Below are positions 51,983-63,987 of a DNA stretch of 64,000 nucleotides, one piece after another. Position numbers and translations under genes: made by a program. This stretch comes from Plutella xylostella (lineage: Eukaryota; Arthropoda; Insecta; Lepidoptera; Plutellidae): assembly GCF_932276165.1 (NCBI RefSeq), contig NC_064004.1, forward strand, positions 2,986,001 through 3,050,000. The letters run 5' to 3'. Within the stretch, counting starts at the first letter, position 1; every line of letters begins with the position of its first letter. Below the pieces are notes generated by a model. That model was given only the letters and a program-made list of their open reading frames with translations. It had not been told where the DNA came from and did no database searches.

Positions 51983-52185
51983 CTAGCAGGTCCCGCGCGC
52001 TTCGCTTCGCTTTATAAAGTTTTCCCGTGGGAATTCCGGGATAAAAAGTAGCCTATGTTCTTTCCCAGGGTCTAGACCGTATGTTTACCAAATTTCATTC
52101 AAATCCGTTCAGTAGTTTTGGCGTGAAAGAGTAACAGACAGACAGACAGACACAGTTACTTTCACATTTATAATATTAGTTAGGA
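51983..52185 (-). mobile_element. Short Helitron-like repeat, copy 10
   Basis: CTAGCAGGTCCCGCGCGC to TATTAGTTAGGA. Confidence 0.65.
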
Positions 52186-52567
52186 TTAGGATATATGTTA
52201 TAGGTACTTATATGGATACGTTTTTAGTTAGCTAAAGTGACCTCCCAAGGTTTTTAACCTCGCTAAAGGTTATTACTCGAACATAACAGCACACAACAAT
52301 CTTGCTACGAAAAAAAAACGTTTTTGATCACAGCTTTTAATAACGTTCGAGTAGGGTATAAAATAAGTTGGCTATAATCAGCTTTAGATTGGAGGATAGC
52401 AAAAATGCGATCTCTTTTTTATTGTACGTCCCAAAATAGGTTTTCTTACAAAAAGGATTTACGGATTTACCCCACTCGGAGGGATCGCGTATAATTTTTC
52501 AGAGTTTTGTAAAGGCTTAGAAACATAGACTTGTAACTGTTACAATATAATAATAATATAATATTTT
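52186..52567. other. Gene-free stretch
   Basis: I see nothing recognisable in it. Confidence 0.5.
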
Positions 52568-52806
52568 GGGACATCTCACACACGGCCATCCGACCCCAAG
52601 CTAGGCAGAGCCTGTGTTATGGGTATCGGACAGCTGATATACCTACACAAATACATAGATAGATACATATTAAATATAAATACCAACACCCAAGACCCAA
52701 GTACAAATATCTGTCTTTAAACAAATATCTGCCCCAGCCAGGAATCGAACCCGGGTCGTTCGGCATAGCAGTCAGGGCGACTAACCACTTCGCCATTCGA
52801 CCGTCG
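52568..52806 (-). mobile_element. SINE, type B
   Basis: CACACACGGCCATCCGACCCC tail at the left; tRNA-like head at the right (GGAATCGAACCCGGG). Confidence 0.75.
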
Positions 52807-52880
52807 TTATAATCTGTAAAAGGTGGGATATTATCAGTGTGTAAGGAGGCGTCCACAGTTGAGCTAGCTTCAGTAATCGT

Positions 52881-52960
52881 AACTGATCATAGAAGTTAAG
52901 CAACACACGGCACGGTTGGATTGGTGACCGATTTCAAATGGTGGTTTTCTGGACGCTTCC
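52881..52960 (+). repeat. 5S rRNA-like segment (5S-derived SINE or pseudogene)
   Basis: GAAGTTAAGCAACACACGG and GTTGGATTGGTGACCG match the internal control region of 5S rRNA. The 5' and 3' thirds diverge, so this is not an intact 5S gene. Confidence 0.6.
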
Positions 52961-53186
52961 ATGCTTCCCGGTCGCTGTTTCGGCAGCAGTGTTAGGCGGA
53001 CCATAGAACTTACAATAATATTGTGCAATACTATGTATAGTGCAATAAGACTTATTATTTGGGAAGCTGCGTTATGGCTTACACTTAGCACTGCTCATAG
53101 AATATTATAAACACAGGAACAATGGCTAGGGACATTTCATTATACGTGTCTTGAGAGTTGAGTTAGTTAAGGAGAAGTAAAGTATG

Positions 53187-53451
53187 GCGACGACCGAATG
53201 GCGTAGTGGTTAGTGACCCTGACTACTGAGCCGATGGTCCCGGGTTCGATTCCCGGCTGGGGCAGATATTTGTTTAAACACAGATATTTGTTCTCGGGTC
53301 TTGGATGTGCCCGTAAAATGGCAATAGGCCCGCCCCCTATTACATTGGGACTAACATAACACTCTGGCGAAAAGTGGGTGCAGCAATGCACCTCTGCCTA
53401 CCCCGCAAGGGAGTACATTAGTACAAGGCGTGAGTGCGTGTTTTTTTTTTT
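53187..53451 (+). mobile_element. SINE, type A, with 12-bp target duplication
   Basis: tRNA-like head, full body, T-rich end. Perfect AAGTAAAGTATG flanks at 53175-53186 and 53452-53463. Confidence 0.9.
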
Positions 53452-53895
53452 AAGTAAAGTATGCTTCGGACGGCACGTTAAGCCGTGGGTCACGGTTGCT
53501 GCTTCAGCAGCAGTCGTTAAGCCTAGTCAGAGGCCTTCGGGCAGCTTGAAAACATCTGACAGTCGGGTTGCCCACTTTCATGAAGTGCAAAACATAATTA
53601 TAGTAGAAGTGTCTGTTGTATTGTAACTCAAAAAAGTAGGTATGACTTAGTTAGTCTCTCGTAATAACATCTTTGAAATACAAAAAGGTGCAAAACAGTT
53701 ACAGTATTTTTTCTCAAAAATCGTGACAGAATCATAACTTTTCCCGTTGGCAAAATTATTTTTGCTTCAACCTTATCTTGTTATGTCATCTTCGCTCCTT
53801 CCCCTTAAGAGCTGCTAGGAGGGTTACTGTATACTGACGAAAAAAACGAATGAAGGCCAACGTGCGATCGGCACTTTTAATACAACTAGGTAGAT

Positions 53896-54153
53896 TTTTT
53901 TTTTTTTTTGGGACATCTCACACACGGCCATCCGATCCGACCCCAAGCTAGGCAGAGCCTGAGTTATGGGTATCGGACAGCTGATATATCTACACAAATA
54001 CATAGATAGATAGATATTAAATATAAATATCAACACCCAAGACTCGAGTACAAATATTTGTCTTTAAACAAATATCTGCCCCAGCCGGGAATCGAACCCG
54101 GGACCTTCGGCATAGCAGTCAGGGCCACTAACCACTACGCCATTCGACCGTCG
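53896..54153 (-). mobile_element. SINE, type B
   Basis: Poly(T), then GGGACATCTCACACACGGCC; tRNA-like head at the right end. Confidence 0.75.
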
Positions 54154-54408
54154 ATAGAGTCGTGGCTCGCGCAGTAGCGCTCCGAAGCTTAGTTCTTCGT
54201 TGTATAGAATGACCCCGAAGCTTCGTAACTGCATAACTTTGACAAGGTCCTTGACTCAGTGGCACGAACTTCGATGAGTGCTCTCCTGAATAATACAACT
54301 TAAATTAGGAAAGTGAAGTTTCTTAAAGGTTTTCTTAACTGGCGTTTAAAATTCATCGCTTTTGGTTGCACTCAAGTGTTGTTAGTTAAGATGAGGTCCT
54401 GATTACTA

Positions 54409-54747
54409 GAGCGGTGGTAGCTCAGTCGGGTAAGCGCTTGCTTCTCACGTCAGAGATGCGGGTTTGAATCCCGGCGCTGACATGTAGGTACCAATGTGTT
54501 CTTTGAATTTAAGTACAATGTATACTATTGCTCTTACGGTGAAGGAAAACGTCGTGAGGAAACCTGCATATCTAGATCTAGCACATCTAGATATGTAAAC
54601 CCATCAACCCGCAGTGGACCAGCGTGGTGGGAAATGGTCCAAGCTTAGGAAGGCAGTTTAGACCTTGGGGATATGCACAAAGGTTCCACTCGAGAGAGCC
54701 AGGTGCAGGTACATACACCCCCACAGAGAATAAAATAGAATAGAATA
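54409..54747 (+). mobile_element. SINE, type C, with 8-bp target duplication
   Basis: Head GAGCGGTGGTAGCTCAGTC with B box GGTTTGAATCC; tail ends in (AGAAT)n. GATTACTA lies at 54401-54408 and 54748-54755. Confidence 0.85.
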
Positions 54748-54769
54748 GATTACTAAAGGAAAATAATCT

Positions 54770-55165
54770 CACAAGCAATGAAAAAGTTCCAGTGACGATA
54801 GCACCAAATCCGAACTAATATTATAAATGCGAAAGTAACTGTGTCTGTCTGTCTGTTACTACGCCAAAACTACAGAACGGATTTGAATGAAATTTGGTAT
54901 ACATATTTTCTAGACCATGTGAAAGAACATAGGCTACTTTTTATCCCAGAATTCCCACGGGAAAACTTTTGAAGGCGAAGCTAGTTACTTATAAACGGAA
55001 AAGAGTAGCCTAATGACGCCGTCTGCAATATTGAAGTACATTTAACAGCGTAACAGAACATTATTATCGACTAAAAAAGTAAATATTTAGGTCAAATTGT
55101 AAATAAAATGTTTAAAAAAATTGAGTATTTTTTTGTAAGAGAAACTTTTTTATCTAATCACACAA
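54770..55165. mobile_element. ACACTCACGAGCAAT-type MITE split by a Helitron-like repeat
   Basis: ATCTCACAAGCAATGAAAAA at the left, then the Helitron-like insert, then AAACGGAAAAGAGTAGCCTA and TCTGCAATATTGAAGTACAT. Confidence 0.65.
54809..54984 (+). mobile_element. Short Helitron-like repeat, copy 11, forward
   Basis: TCCGAACTAATATTATAAATG to GGCGAAGCTAG; the GC-rich 3' hairpin is shortened. Confidence 0.65.
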
Positions 55166-55174
55166 AAAAAATAA

Positions 55175-55427
55175 AACACGCACTCACGCCTTGTACTAAT
55201 GTACTCCCTTGCGGGGTAGGCAGAGGTGCATTGCTGCACCCACTTTTCGCCAGAGTGTTATGTTAGTCCCAATGCAATAGAGGGCGGGCCTATTGCCGTT
55301 TTACGGGCACATCCAAGACCCGAGAACAAATATCTGTGTTTAAACAAATATCTGCCCCAGCCGGGAATCGAACCCGGGACCATCGGCTCAGTAGTCAGGG
55401 TCACTAACCACTACGCCATTCGGTCGG
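55175..55427 (-). mobile_element. SINE, type A
   Basis: CACGCACTCACGCCTTG at the left; tRNA-like head at the right. Confidence 0.8.
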
Positions 55428-55798
55428 CCATTTATCTCATCACCTGTATGTATAAATTACAGTATTAGTACTCAATATAGACCATCTTCTATCGTCAAAG
55501 CCTTAAGCACTACCAATCACTTTTTCGACATCACCGAAGGTTAACTGGTAGAAAATGCTGCTAGCATTAAGTTCGCCTTTGTACCAATTTACTTTGTGCA
55601 ATAAAGAATTTTATAATAATAATAATTAATTACGTCCAATAGCCATAAATTCAGAGCAAGCAAAGTTATTAATATTATCTTGGTATTAAACTTTGGTATC
55701 TTTTCCAGGTAACAGTGTGAAGTGTTCTTATATCCTGAATCTAATGGACAATGGTGCATATATGAGTGGTAAGTTATATAGTATTTTTTAATATTACA

Positions 55799-56060
55799 AT
55801 ACAGGATGATTCTTTCGTAGGTGCATATCCGGAAGTATGTTACAGAACTCTTCATACTGAACAACTTTTGTTCTAATGACATTGAAATATTCTCGAAAAA
55901 AAAAAATCTACTTCTCATACACAGTGTCACGTAAACAACCAATTTTTGTATGGGGAAGCATCATTTTTTTTCGTTATATCCCAAGGTCATTATAACATAT
56001 GACCATACATTTCATAGGTTATACTTCCGGATATGCACCTATGAAAGACTCGCAATGTAT
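55799..56060. mobile_element. MITE with TACAGGATGATTCTTTCG ends
   Basis: GTGCATATCCGGAAGTAT pairs with ATACTTCCGGATATGCAC near the other end. Confidence 0.7.
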
Positions 56061-56125
56061 AATTACAATAGAGGTAGCATTTAGTACCTACAAAGCCATA
56101 AAAATAGATTGGTGTATAAATTATA

Positions 56126-56394
56126 ATAAATAATAATAATAATAATAAATATGTGGGGACATCTCACACACGGCCATTCGACCCCAAGCTAGGCAGGACC
56201 TGTGTTATGGGTGTCGGACAGCTGATATATCTACACAAATACATAGATAGATAGATACTAAATATAAATATCAACACCCAAGACCCGAGTGCAAATATAT
56301 GTGTTTAAACAAATATCTGCCCCAGCCGGGAATCGAACCCGGGACCTTCAGCTCAGTAGTCAGGGTCACTAACCACTGCGCCATTCGGTCGTCG
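56126..56394 (-). mobile_element. SINE, type B
   Basis: (AAT)n tail, CACACACGGCCATTCGACCC, then a tRNA-like head ending CGACGACCGAATGG on the minus strand. Confidence 0.75.
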
Positions 56395-56940
56395 GTAATT
56401 ATACTTTCATACTTCGGTTTTAATAATAATTATTGCAAAAGTACGCTACATCAGCTCGCGAGCAATGAAAAAGTTCGGTACTTATAGAGCTTTCACTACG
56501 TTACTGTATTTTAGACGTTTCCTTATGTCTGGTAAGTAAAGTTGGTTTTAATTTGCAGTCATCAAATATGTATGGAATTTCGAATGTCAAAAAACCAATA
56601 ATTAGTATTAGTATTCAATATTAAGTATTTATTTAGGCTTCCATGTTTAACTAGCATTTTCAGTTTAATTATCACTGCTCTAACAGCGTAAAAACACTCT
56701 AAGAAAAGATAAGATAAAATACTCTTTATTGCACACAAACAGAAACAGTTTCACAAACATAGAAAAGAAAAAGTAGCTACCTACTCACGTAAGGAAAAAA
56801 GAAATGGTTTTTTAAATCAATTTTACTTTGTGAACCAAGTTCAGAAGTGCGACAAAAATTCGAAGTGACAAAGTAAGACAGGTCACAGAATATCCTGAAA
56901 GCTTCAGCGTTGAGCCATCGTTGACGTAATAATGTACTAC

Positions 56941-57261
56941 CATTGACAAAAGAATAAAGAGGACTTGGCATAAAAACCGGTACTTAAAAATATATCGTCA
57001 TCTCTTTTTAACTTATTGGTGTTATCGTACGTAAAAAAGGACAACAGTAGTTTTGTCTTTGCCTAAAATTACAACATTGCGATCGGTCGCCATGTTGATT
57101 GACCAAGATTGAAATCCAAACACAAGGTACTTCAGCTGTCAAACAATTTGTTTGTTTACATTTTTCAAGAAAAAAGCCGCCATTTTAATTGACACCAAAG
57201 TTTAGGTAAGCGCATTTTTTTCGTTGATATGGCGTGTCCTCTCTTTATTCTTTTGTCAATG
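56941..57261. mobile_element. MITE with CATTGACAAAAGAATAAAG ends
   Basis: CATTGACAAAAGAATAAAGA and its complement TCTTTATTCTTTTGTCAATG frame 321 bp. Confidence 0.7.
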
Positions 57262-57329
57262 TGTACTACAAGTACCTACCTACGCCTGAAACGAAGAATG
57301 AGATATTTTTTTATTCGGGTCGGATGGCT

Positions 57330-57395
57330 GTGTATGAGAAGTCCCCAAATATATGTATTTTGAGGACTTCTCATACACGGCCATGACATGACCTT
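57330..57395. repeat. Palindrome made of two SINE type B tail pieces
   Basis: GGGTCGGATGGCTGTGTATGAG faces TCTCATACACGGCCATGAC head to head. Confidence 0.5.
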
Positions 57396-57482
57396 TGTAC
57401 AATTTGTACCAATGATGAAAGTCACAAATCTTCTAGCTGAACTAATTCAAAATAAGAATATACTTTAATATTGATAATCTTA

Positions 57483-57630
57483 GTACCAATTTCTCCATAG
57501 TCGGTTATCTAACCAACCAGGGATTGGTTATCAATTATACGTCATCACCATATACAATTCTTGACAGATATGTCAAAAGTCAACCACTAATACCTGGTTA
57601 TGCTCTAACCGACTATGGAGAAATTGGCAC
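57483..57630. mobile_element. GTGCCAATTTCTCC MITE, copy 3, with TTA duplication
   Basis: GTACCAATTTCTCCATAGTC to ACTATGGAGAAATTGGCAC, flanked by TTA (57480-57482 and 57631-57633), which suggests a Harbinger-like origin. Confidence 0.75.
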
Positions 57631-57741
57631 TTAGTATTTGAACGTTAAAATAGTTAATCTGTCTAAGGTCAAGTACTGTATATTATAATACCCTATATAT
57701 ACATTTTATAAGTTCACTTACATTATTTATTACCATTATTA

Positions 57742-58002
57742 CGACGACCGAATGGCGTAGTGGTTAGTGACCCTGACTACTGAGCCGAAGGTCCCGGGTT
57801 CGATTCCCGGCTGGGGCAGATATTTGTTTAAACACAGATATTTGTTCTCGGGTCTTGGGTGTTGATATTTATATTTAGTATGTATCTATCTATGTATTTG
57901 TGTAGATATATCAGCTGTCCGATACCCATAACACAGGTTCTGCCTAGCTTGGGGTCGGATGGCCGTGTGTGAGATGCCCCCACATATTATTATTATTATT
58001 AT
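57742..58002 (+). mobile_element. SINE, type B
   Basis: tRNA-like head identical in pattern to type A, then GATACCCATAACACAGG and GGGGTCGGATGGCCG, (ATT)n end. Confidence 0.8.
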
Positions 58003-58261
58003 TGAAATCTAATGATAAGTAGACAAACAGAATATTGGAACAAAGTTAAATCCATTTCATTTCGTTATTCTGTTTGTAGTTGGCGTGACTTTAGGCTATT
58101 TTAGGTTATTATTGTATCATGCTCCATCCGAACTGAAATTAATATGCTCTACAAAGTTGGATTATGTCCAGATAACGAATTAGGTTAATATTTTACTTAC
58201 TATAATTACTTTTAATATAGAAATCGAGTGGCGGTGGGCTCAAATCCTGCAATCCTTATAA

Positions 58262-58477
58262 AACACACGCACTCACGCCTTGTACTAATGTACTCCCTTG
58301 CGGGGTAGGCAGAGGTGCATTGCTGCACCCACTTTTGGCCAGAGTGTTATGTTAGTCCCAATGTAATAGGGGGCGGGCCTATTGCCATTTTACGGGCACA
58401 TCCAAGACCCGAGAACAAATATCTGTGTTTAAACAAATATCTGCCCCAGCCGGGAATCGAACCCGGGACCATCGGCG
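58262..58477 (-). mobile_element. SINE, type A, 5'-truncated, with 13-bp target duplication
   Basis: It lacks the first part of the tRNA head. GCAATCCTTATAA flanks it (58249-58261 and 58478-58490). Confidence 0.85.
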
Positions 58478-58650
58478 GCAATCCTTATAAGTATTAACGA
58501 TACCCGAATAAGATGGAGTGTCACATACAAAAACAGAGCAAAAACTATCCGCATTTTGTTTACTGACACACCGTGTTGAGTTCAACCTAATGGCAACCAT
58601 TGTACAAATAAATATGAATAAAGTCACAAATCTTACTGAACTTATTCAAA

Positions 58651-58797
58651 ATGTTCCCGCGAGCTTCGCTTCGCCTTAAAAAGTTTTCCCGTGGGAATTC
58701 CGGGATAAAAAGTAGCCTATGTTCTTTCTCAGGGTCTAGACTGTATGTATACCAAATTTCATTCAAATCCGTTCAGTAGTTTTGGCGTGAAAGAGTA

Positions 58798-58848
<51 letters not shown>

Positions 58849-58881
58849 CAGTTACTTTCGCATTTATAATATTAGTTAGGA
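58651..58881 (-). mobile_element. Short Helitron-like repeat, copy 12
   Basis: TGTTCCCGCGAGC to TATTAGTTAGGA, long (CAGA)n, then a degenerate TTAGGA repeat. Confidence 0.6.
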
Positions 58882-58990
58882 TTAGGATTAGGATTAGTTA
58901 GGATTAGGATAAGAGCTCAGTGGTATAAGTGGGGTGTTATTGTCGAGAAGTTTCTTTTGAACTGATCTAGATCATATACTGTTAATCGAA

Positions 58991-59131
58991 GTGCCAATTT
59001 CTCCATAGTCGGTTAGAGCATAACCAGGTATTAGTGGTAGACACATCTGTCAATAATTTTATATGGAGATGACGTTTAATTGATGAACCAATCCCTGGTT
59101 ACGATCTAACCGACTATGGCGAAATTGGAGC
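58991..59131. mobile_element. GTGCCAATTTCTCC MITE, copy 4, inverted orientation
   Basis: GTGCCAATTTCTCCATAGTC at the left, with the inner CTAACCGA arms in the opposite order to copies 1-3. Confidence 0.7.
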
Positions 59132-60873
59132 TAAGTGTTGCAAAGTAAGTGTTGTCTAAGTACATAAAAGGATACATATTTTTTCCTCTATAACACCTAT
59201 CGTATATAACATAATATCTTCTATTAATATTGGATTTCCTCAAGCGCTTAGTTCACACGGTCGGAGCTTTGTTATAAACCCCCTGTTAATGGAGTATACA
59301 GGGTGATTGAACAGAAAAAAGGAATAATAATACTAGTGCAAAATGACTTTTTTTTTTTTATTCTCGTTTATTTATAGAGGCTTTATTCTCATATGAGAAT
59401 ATGTCAGCCTCATCGTAACTCAAATTTAAATTTTACACACTAAATTAACATAATATTTTAAACAATAGTACTTATTAGGTAAATTATTTCTTAGGTCTAG
59501 ATATATATTAACAATTTTATAAAGTCTCCTAGCTGTCTAAAGAAAACATTACAATTTCACAACTTATATATAAAATAGTACAAAAAAGGCGGTCTTCAGA
59601 TTGCTTCTACCAGACAACCTTTGGATCGAAGAGTCAATTTTAACATAATTAATAGGAGTAGAGGTGCAAGGTATACTACTTAAACAGATCATACTATAGA
59701 CTATATAAATGAATAAAACAACACAATATAAAAACTATACCTGGGTGAATTTCCCGCGGCCAAAATTTGCGTGGCATCAATGAAATCGGTACTAAAAAAC
59801 AAAGTTATAATTTTCTAATATTTTTTTCCGGTTATTTGGAATAGTAATCTATATGAGGCACTAGATATTTTATCAATAGGATGAATGGATAATTTACAAA
59901 AAAATATTAAACCTCCTAATCTTTCATTGCCGTGTTTGTCCCCAGGTCATTTCGTTTTGTATTATTCTTCATTGATGAAAAAATATTGAGTGTTTAGATT
60001 TAAACTTAGTTTCATTTGATATATTAATAGTTAAAGTATTGTTACGAAATACATTTATTCAAATAAATAAAGAATATGATGAACGGTAAGTGAAAATTCA
60101 TGTGTCCCAGAACTTTATTTCATCGCCGTGACCTAAACATGATCAAGGATATTGTTTTATCTATGAACTTGGGTCCCCCCCTCGGTGCGCTAATCGTTTT
60201 TTACAAGTGTTGCCTAACTACTCGACGGGGAAAGAGATACACAGGTGCCCACGTTTTCGCGCTATAGTGAAAGTTTATATTTGTTTTTGGTCACTGGTCA
60301 TTTTTTCTTTCATCGCCGTGGATAGATATAACTTCTATAAAATTAAGTTTGTCTTCTTGAGTAAGCATTCAAAAGAAAGCATTTTGAAAATATTGATCTT
60401 ATAAAGTGTTTGTTTCGTCGAATAGTTAATACTTTTTTTGTTATTTATATTTAATGGCTTGATTTTCATCACCATGCTTTCATTTCCGTGGTTTTCGTGG
60501 CCAAAATTTGCTATGGCAATGAAAAAAAAGTCACGGAAATGAAAAAAATTTCATCGCCATGTCTTGTAAAATAATGTGTATTCATTGCCGTGGCCTGGTT
60601 ATTCATTTCCGTGGCCAGGTTATTCATTTCCGTGACATGTTTTCATCGCCATGGTATGTATGATTAGGCAAATAAAAATATATTTACCATATTTTGTAAT
60701 ACAGGTAATACCGATCACTGAAATTACCTACAGGACTTGTCAAATTACCTCTTTTTGCAGTTCGATAAAACGGGCGCGTATCGCGATGTATAAAAACTAA
60801 ATGTATAATTTATCATTAATAATAATCACAAAATAAGTATTATAATTAACGTTATGTATAAATAAGATCTGTT

Positions 60874-61109
60874 TTAGCTCAAGCGTCCGCTTCTAATGCC
60901 AGAAATGCTGGTGCAAATCCCGGCGCTGACCATGTACCAATGAGTTTTTTGAATTTAAGTACAATGTATAGCATCGCTCTTACGGTGAAGGAAAACATCG
61001 TGAGGAAATCTGCATATCACATCTAGATATGTGAACCCACCGACCCACAGTGGACCAGCGTGGTCGGAAATGGTCCAAGATTAAAAAGGCAGTTTAGACC
61101 TTGGGTATA
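60874..61109 (+). mobile_element. SINE, type C, degraded
   Basis: GTGCAAATCCCGGCGCTGACC, CTTACGGTGAAGGAAAAC and GTTTAGACCTTGGG match the type C body. Confidence 0.65.
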
Positions 61110-61545
61110 GCAGAAGTAATTTCTACATGGAGGCTGAAAAGCGCATCTAACTGGGTTGGGCTGCTTCGGGAATCATCGTCACATATATGCTCCTCGGCCA
61201 TTTCTCAGAGCCTGAAGATAAAAGTCTTCAACCAGTGCACCCTGCCAGTAATGACGTATGGTGCAGAGACGTAGACACTGACAGTGGGACTGGTCCACCG
61301 ATTCAAAGTCACTCAGCGTGCGATGGAGAGAGCTACGCTTGGGGTTTCTCTAATGGATCGTATCAGAAAATAGGTTATCCGTCACAGGACTAAGGTTACC
61401 GACATAGCTGTCAAAATGTGCAAGCTCAGGCAGGTAGCCGGTAGTGGCTGGATTAGGAAGGCCGATGACCGAGTGTTGTGGCGCTCCTTGGGAGAGGCCT
61501 ATGTCCAGCAGTGGATGGTTATAGTCTGATGATGATAAAATACAT
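61110..61545 (+). pseudogene. LINE C-terminal fragment
   Basis: Out-of-frame pieces match RTE-type C-termini: LPVMTYGAET-like, CAMERA-like and GEAYVQQWMV-like segments in different frames. It ends TGATGATGAT. Frameshifted and dead. Confidence 0.6.
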
Positions 61546-61862
61546 TTCATATTATTATATCAATTAAAATATACTTTCATTTAGCATAGAGCTCATAAAA
61601 TACTTTATCATATCACGTAATGTGTGTAAAATTACACAACACCATCAAAACCCCTAGCACCAAAACCTTAAGATAGGTGCGATGACGAGGAAAGCGAGGA
61701 GGAGCGGTTAAGTGCACATGCTGCGCCCCACTTCGCTGTTGACGATCATGTGCACCTAACTGCACCTATCTATTTTGGTGCTTTTGGTGGTTTGTTCGGT
61801 GATTTGTACAGATCATAATATTCAGCATAGATCATGTCATATCATAATATATTTTCTGGACT

Positions 61863-62320
61863 TTACATAAAATTAACAGTTCGTATACTGTATAATATTA
61901 TCATCATCATCATCATCATCTCAGTCATAGGACGTCCACTGCTGAACATAGGCCTCCCCCAATGATTTCCACCTTGTTGCGATCGGAGGCGGCTCGCATC
62001 CAGTGCTTCCTCGCGGACTTGACTATATCGTCCGTCCATCTCGCGGGGGGCCGCCCAACGCTGCGCTTGCCGGTACGTGGTCTCCACTTGAGGACTCTTC
62101 TGCTCCACCGACCATCAGTCCTTCGAGCAATGTGTCCGGCCCACTGCCATTTCAGCTTACTGACTCGATAGGCCATGTCGGTTACTTTGGTTCTTCTACG
62201 GATCTGTTCATTTCTGATTCGATCACGTAGAGATACGCCGAGCATAGCCCTTTCCATAGCTCGCTGAGCCTATTTAAGAGGCCTAAAGACCACGTCTCGG
62301 CATCGTAGGTCATCACTGGC
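61863..62320 (-). pseudogene. LINE C-terminal fragment with (GAT)n tail
   Basis: The minus strand encodes MERAMLGVSLRDRIRN, KWQWAGHIARRTDGRW and GKRSVGRPPARWTDD, the same C-terminal pattern as the intact RTE ORF at 31112-34066. It is followed by a (GAT)n tail at 61899-61920. The rest of the LINE is missing. Confidence 0.75.
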
Positions 62321-63170
62321 AACATGTACCTATAATATTATACTTTAGGAAAATATAGATATTATAGGTAAGGTTAAAAATTATATGTTGTGAACGATAT
62401 TACTTAATGTGAAATTAAACATTTCGTTTTTATAAGTCGCAATACGAACCCAGTACGAGTCGCGATACTACTTAAAGAATTCAATACTACATTCTTTATT
62501 ATTTTATAAATACTGTCGTTCTTTCTTTTGTTCCAATATCTATCCAAATATTTCTACCATACACAATCTGTCTAAGTTTGCGTTTCCCTCACTTTTTTTT
62601 TTTATTGCAGTGATTTATTTTTTTTAATTGATAGCACAGTTCTGTCATTGCCGTGGACGTTCTTTTCATTGCCGTGGATGTTTTTTTCATTGCCGTGGAC
62701 GCTTATTTCATTGCCGTGAACGCATGTGTCATCGCCGTGGCACGAAATTTTTGATCATCTGTATCTCGTTAAGTTTTGAACTTATCTGCTAGCCATTAAG
62801 TAAGAACACTAACATTAACAAAAACTTTTATAAAAGCGCTTTTTCAATATAAAAAACCTAAAGATAAAAAAGTCCACGGAAATGAAGATTTTTTAGGACT
62901 TGTTGAAATCCACCCACCTATGATAAACTTATTACATATTATATACAGATAAAATAGATACAAATTTTCATATTCTTCTTTCTAAAATGTATCGACGTCA
63001 ATTATTGTTGTTTTTTAATAAGCTGTCTGAAAACCTCCCATTGGATTTAAACACCAGGAAATTTCATATTTGATAGTAAATATATTTACAAGGAAAATAT
63101 TATGTAATTTCCTTATGTTTTAATCCAATGTGTTTTATTGCATAGTATTACCAGGCTCTACATCTACAGG

Positions 63171-63448
63171 CGACCGAATGGCGTAGTGGTTAGTGACCCT
63201 GACTACTGAGCCGATGGTCCCGGGTTCGATTCCCGGCTGGGGCAGATATTTGTTTAAAACACAGATATTTGTTCTCAGGTCTTGGATGTGCCCGTAAAAT
63301 GGCAATAGGCCCGCCCCCTATTACATTGGGACTAACATAACACTCTGGCGAAAAGTGGGTGCAGCAATGCACCTCTGCCTACCCTGCAAGGGAGTACAGT
63401 AGTACAAGGCGTGAGTGCGTGTTTTTTTGTGTGTTTTGTTTTTTTTTT
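63171..63448 (+). mobile_element. SINE, type A, with 12-bp target duplication
   Basis: tRNA-like head and full body, T-rich end. TACATCTACAGG flanks it at 63159-63170 and 63449-63460. Confidence 0.9.
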
Positions 63449-63668
63449 TACATCTACAGGGTGGAATAATAATTACTTAGGTTATTGAAAAAAAATAGAG
63501 TGAACATTTCCACATATTGGATGAGGTTAGTAAGAGGGTAGACCGGAAAATGGTGATTTATCACTGTGTGGAGGCAGTAATTCTCACTTCCGGTGAAATA
63601 TCAACATGGCGGCGCCACTTCCGGCCTGCTTGTAGGAACGGGACATTTGCAAATGTTTATAAAAATGG

Positions 63669-63987
63669 AGGAGTATTGGCTTAACGGATAAGGTCTCGGC
63701 TCTCATACGTGAGGCCGTGGGTTCAAATCCTGCCATGTAATGAATTCTTTAGAAATAATGAATTTACTTACAATACAATAAAATTGTACTTACTTAATAC
63801 CTACGTATTTTTACGGTGAAGGAAAACATCGTGAGGAAACCTGCAGAATTAGATTCTTGATTTATACCTTCATTCCTTAACGGCGATACGGCTCGCAACC
63901 TCGTCTAAATGCGAAAAGCGAGTGACTCGCTTGCGGGTCACCTCATACTACCCGTTCGGGGATTACAATCGTGAGCTTATTAATGTA
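63669..63987 (+). mobile_element. SINE, type E
   Basis: tRNA-like head ATTGGCTTAACGGATAAGG with B box GGGTTCAAATCC, body TACGGTGAAGGAAAACATCG, tail CCCGTTCGGGGATTACAATC. Confidence 0.7.

Larger units (their letters stand above)
59737..62922. mobile_element. Possible unknown DNA element with subterminal TTCATTGCCGTGG repeats
   Basis: CCTGGGTGAATTTC near 59740 and GAAATCCACCCACC near 62906 could be short inverted ends. TTCATTGCCGTGG-like motifs cluster at 59922-60660 and 62645-62745. The middle holds later insertions (SINE and LINE pieces). No transposase ORF seen. Confidence 0.3.

Noticed and set aside
55226..55468. Repeated ORFs beginning MHCCTHFSPECY
   Set aside because: The same peptide appears wherever a type A SINE lies; it is a translation of repeat DNA.
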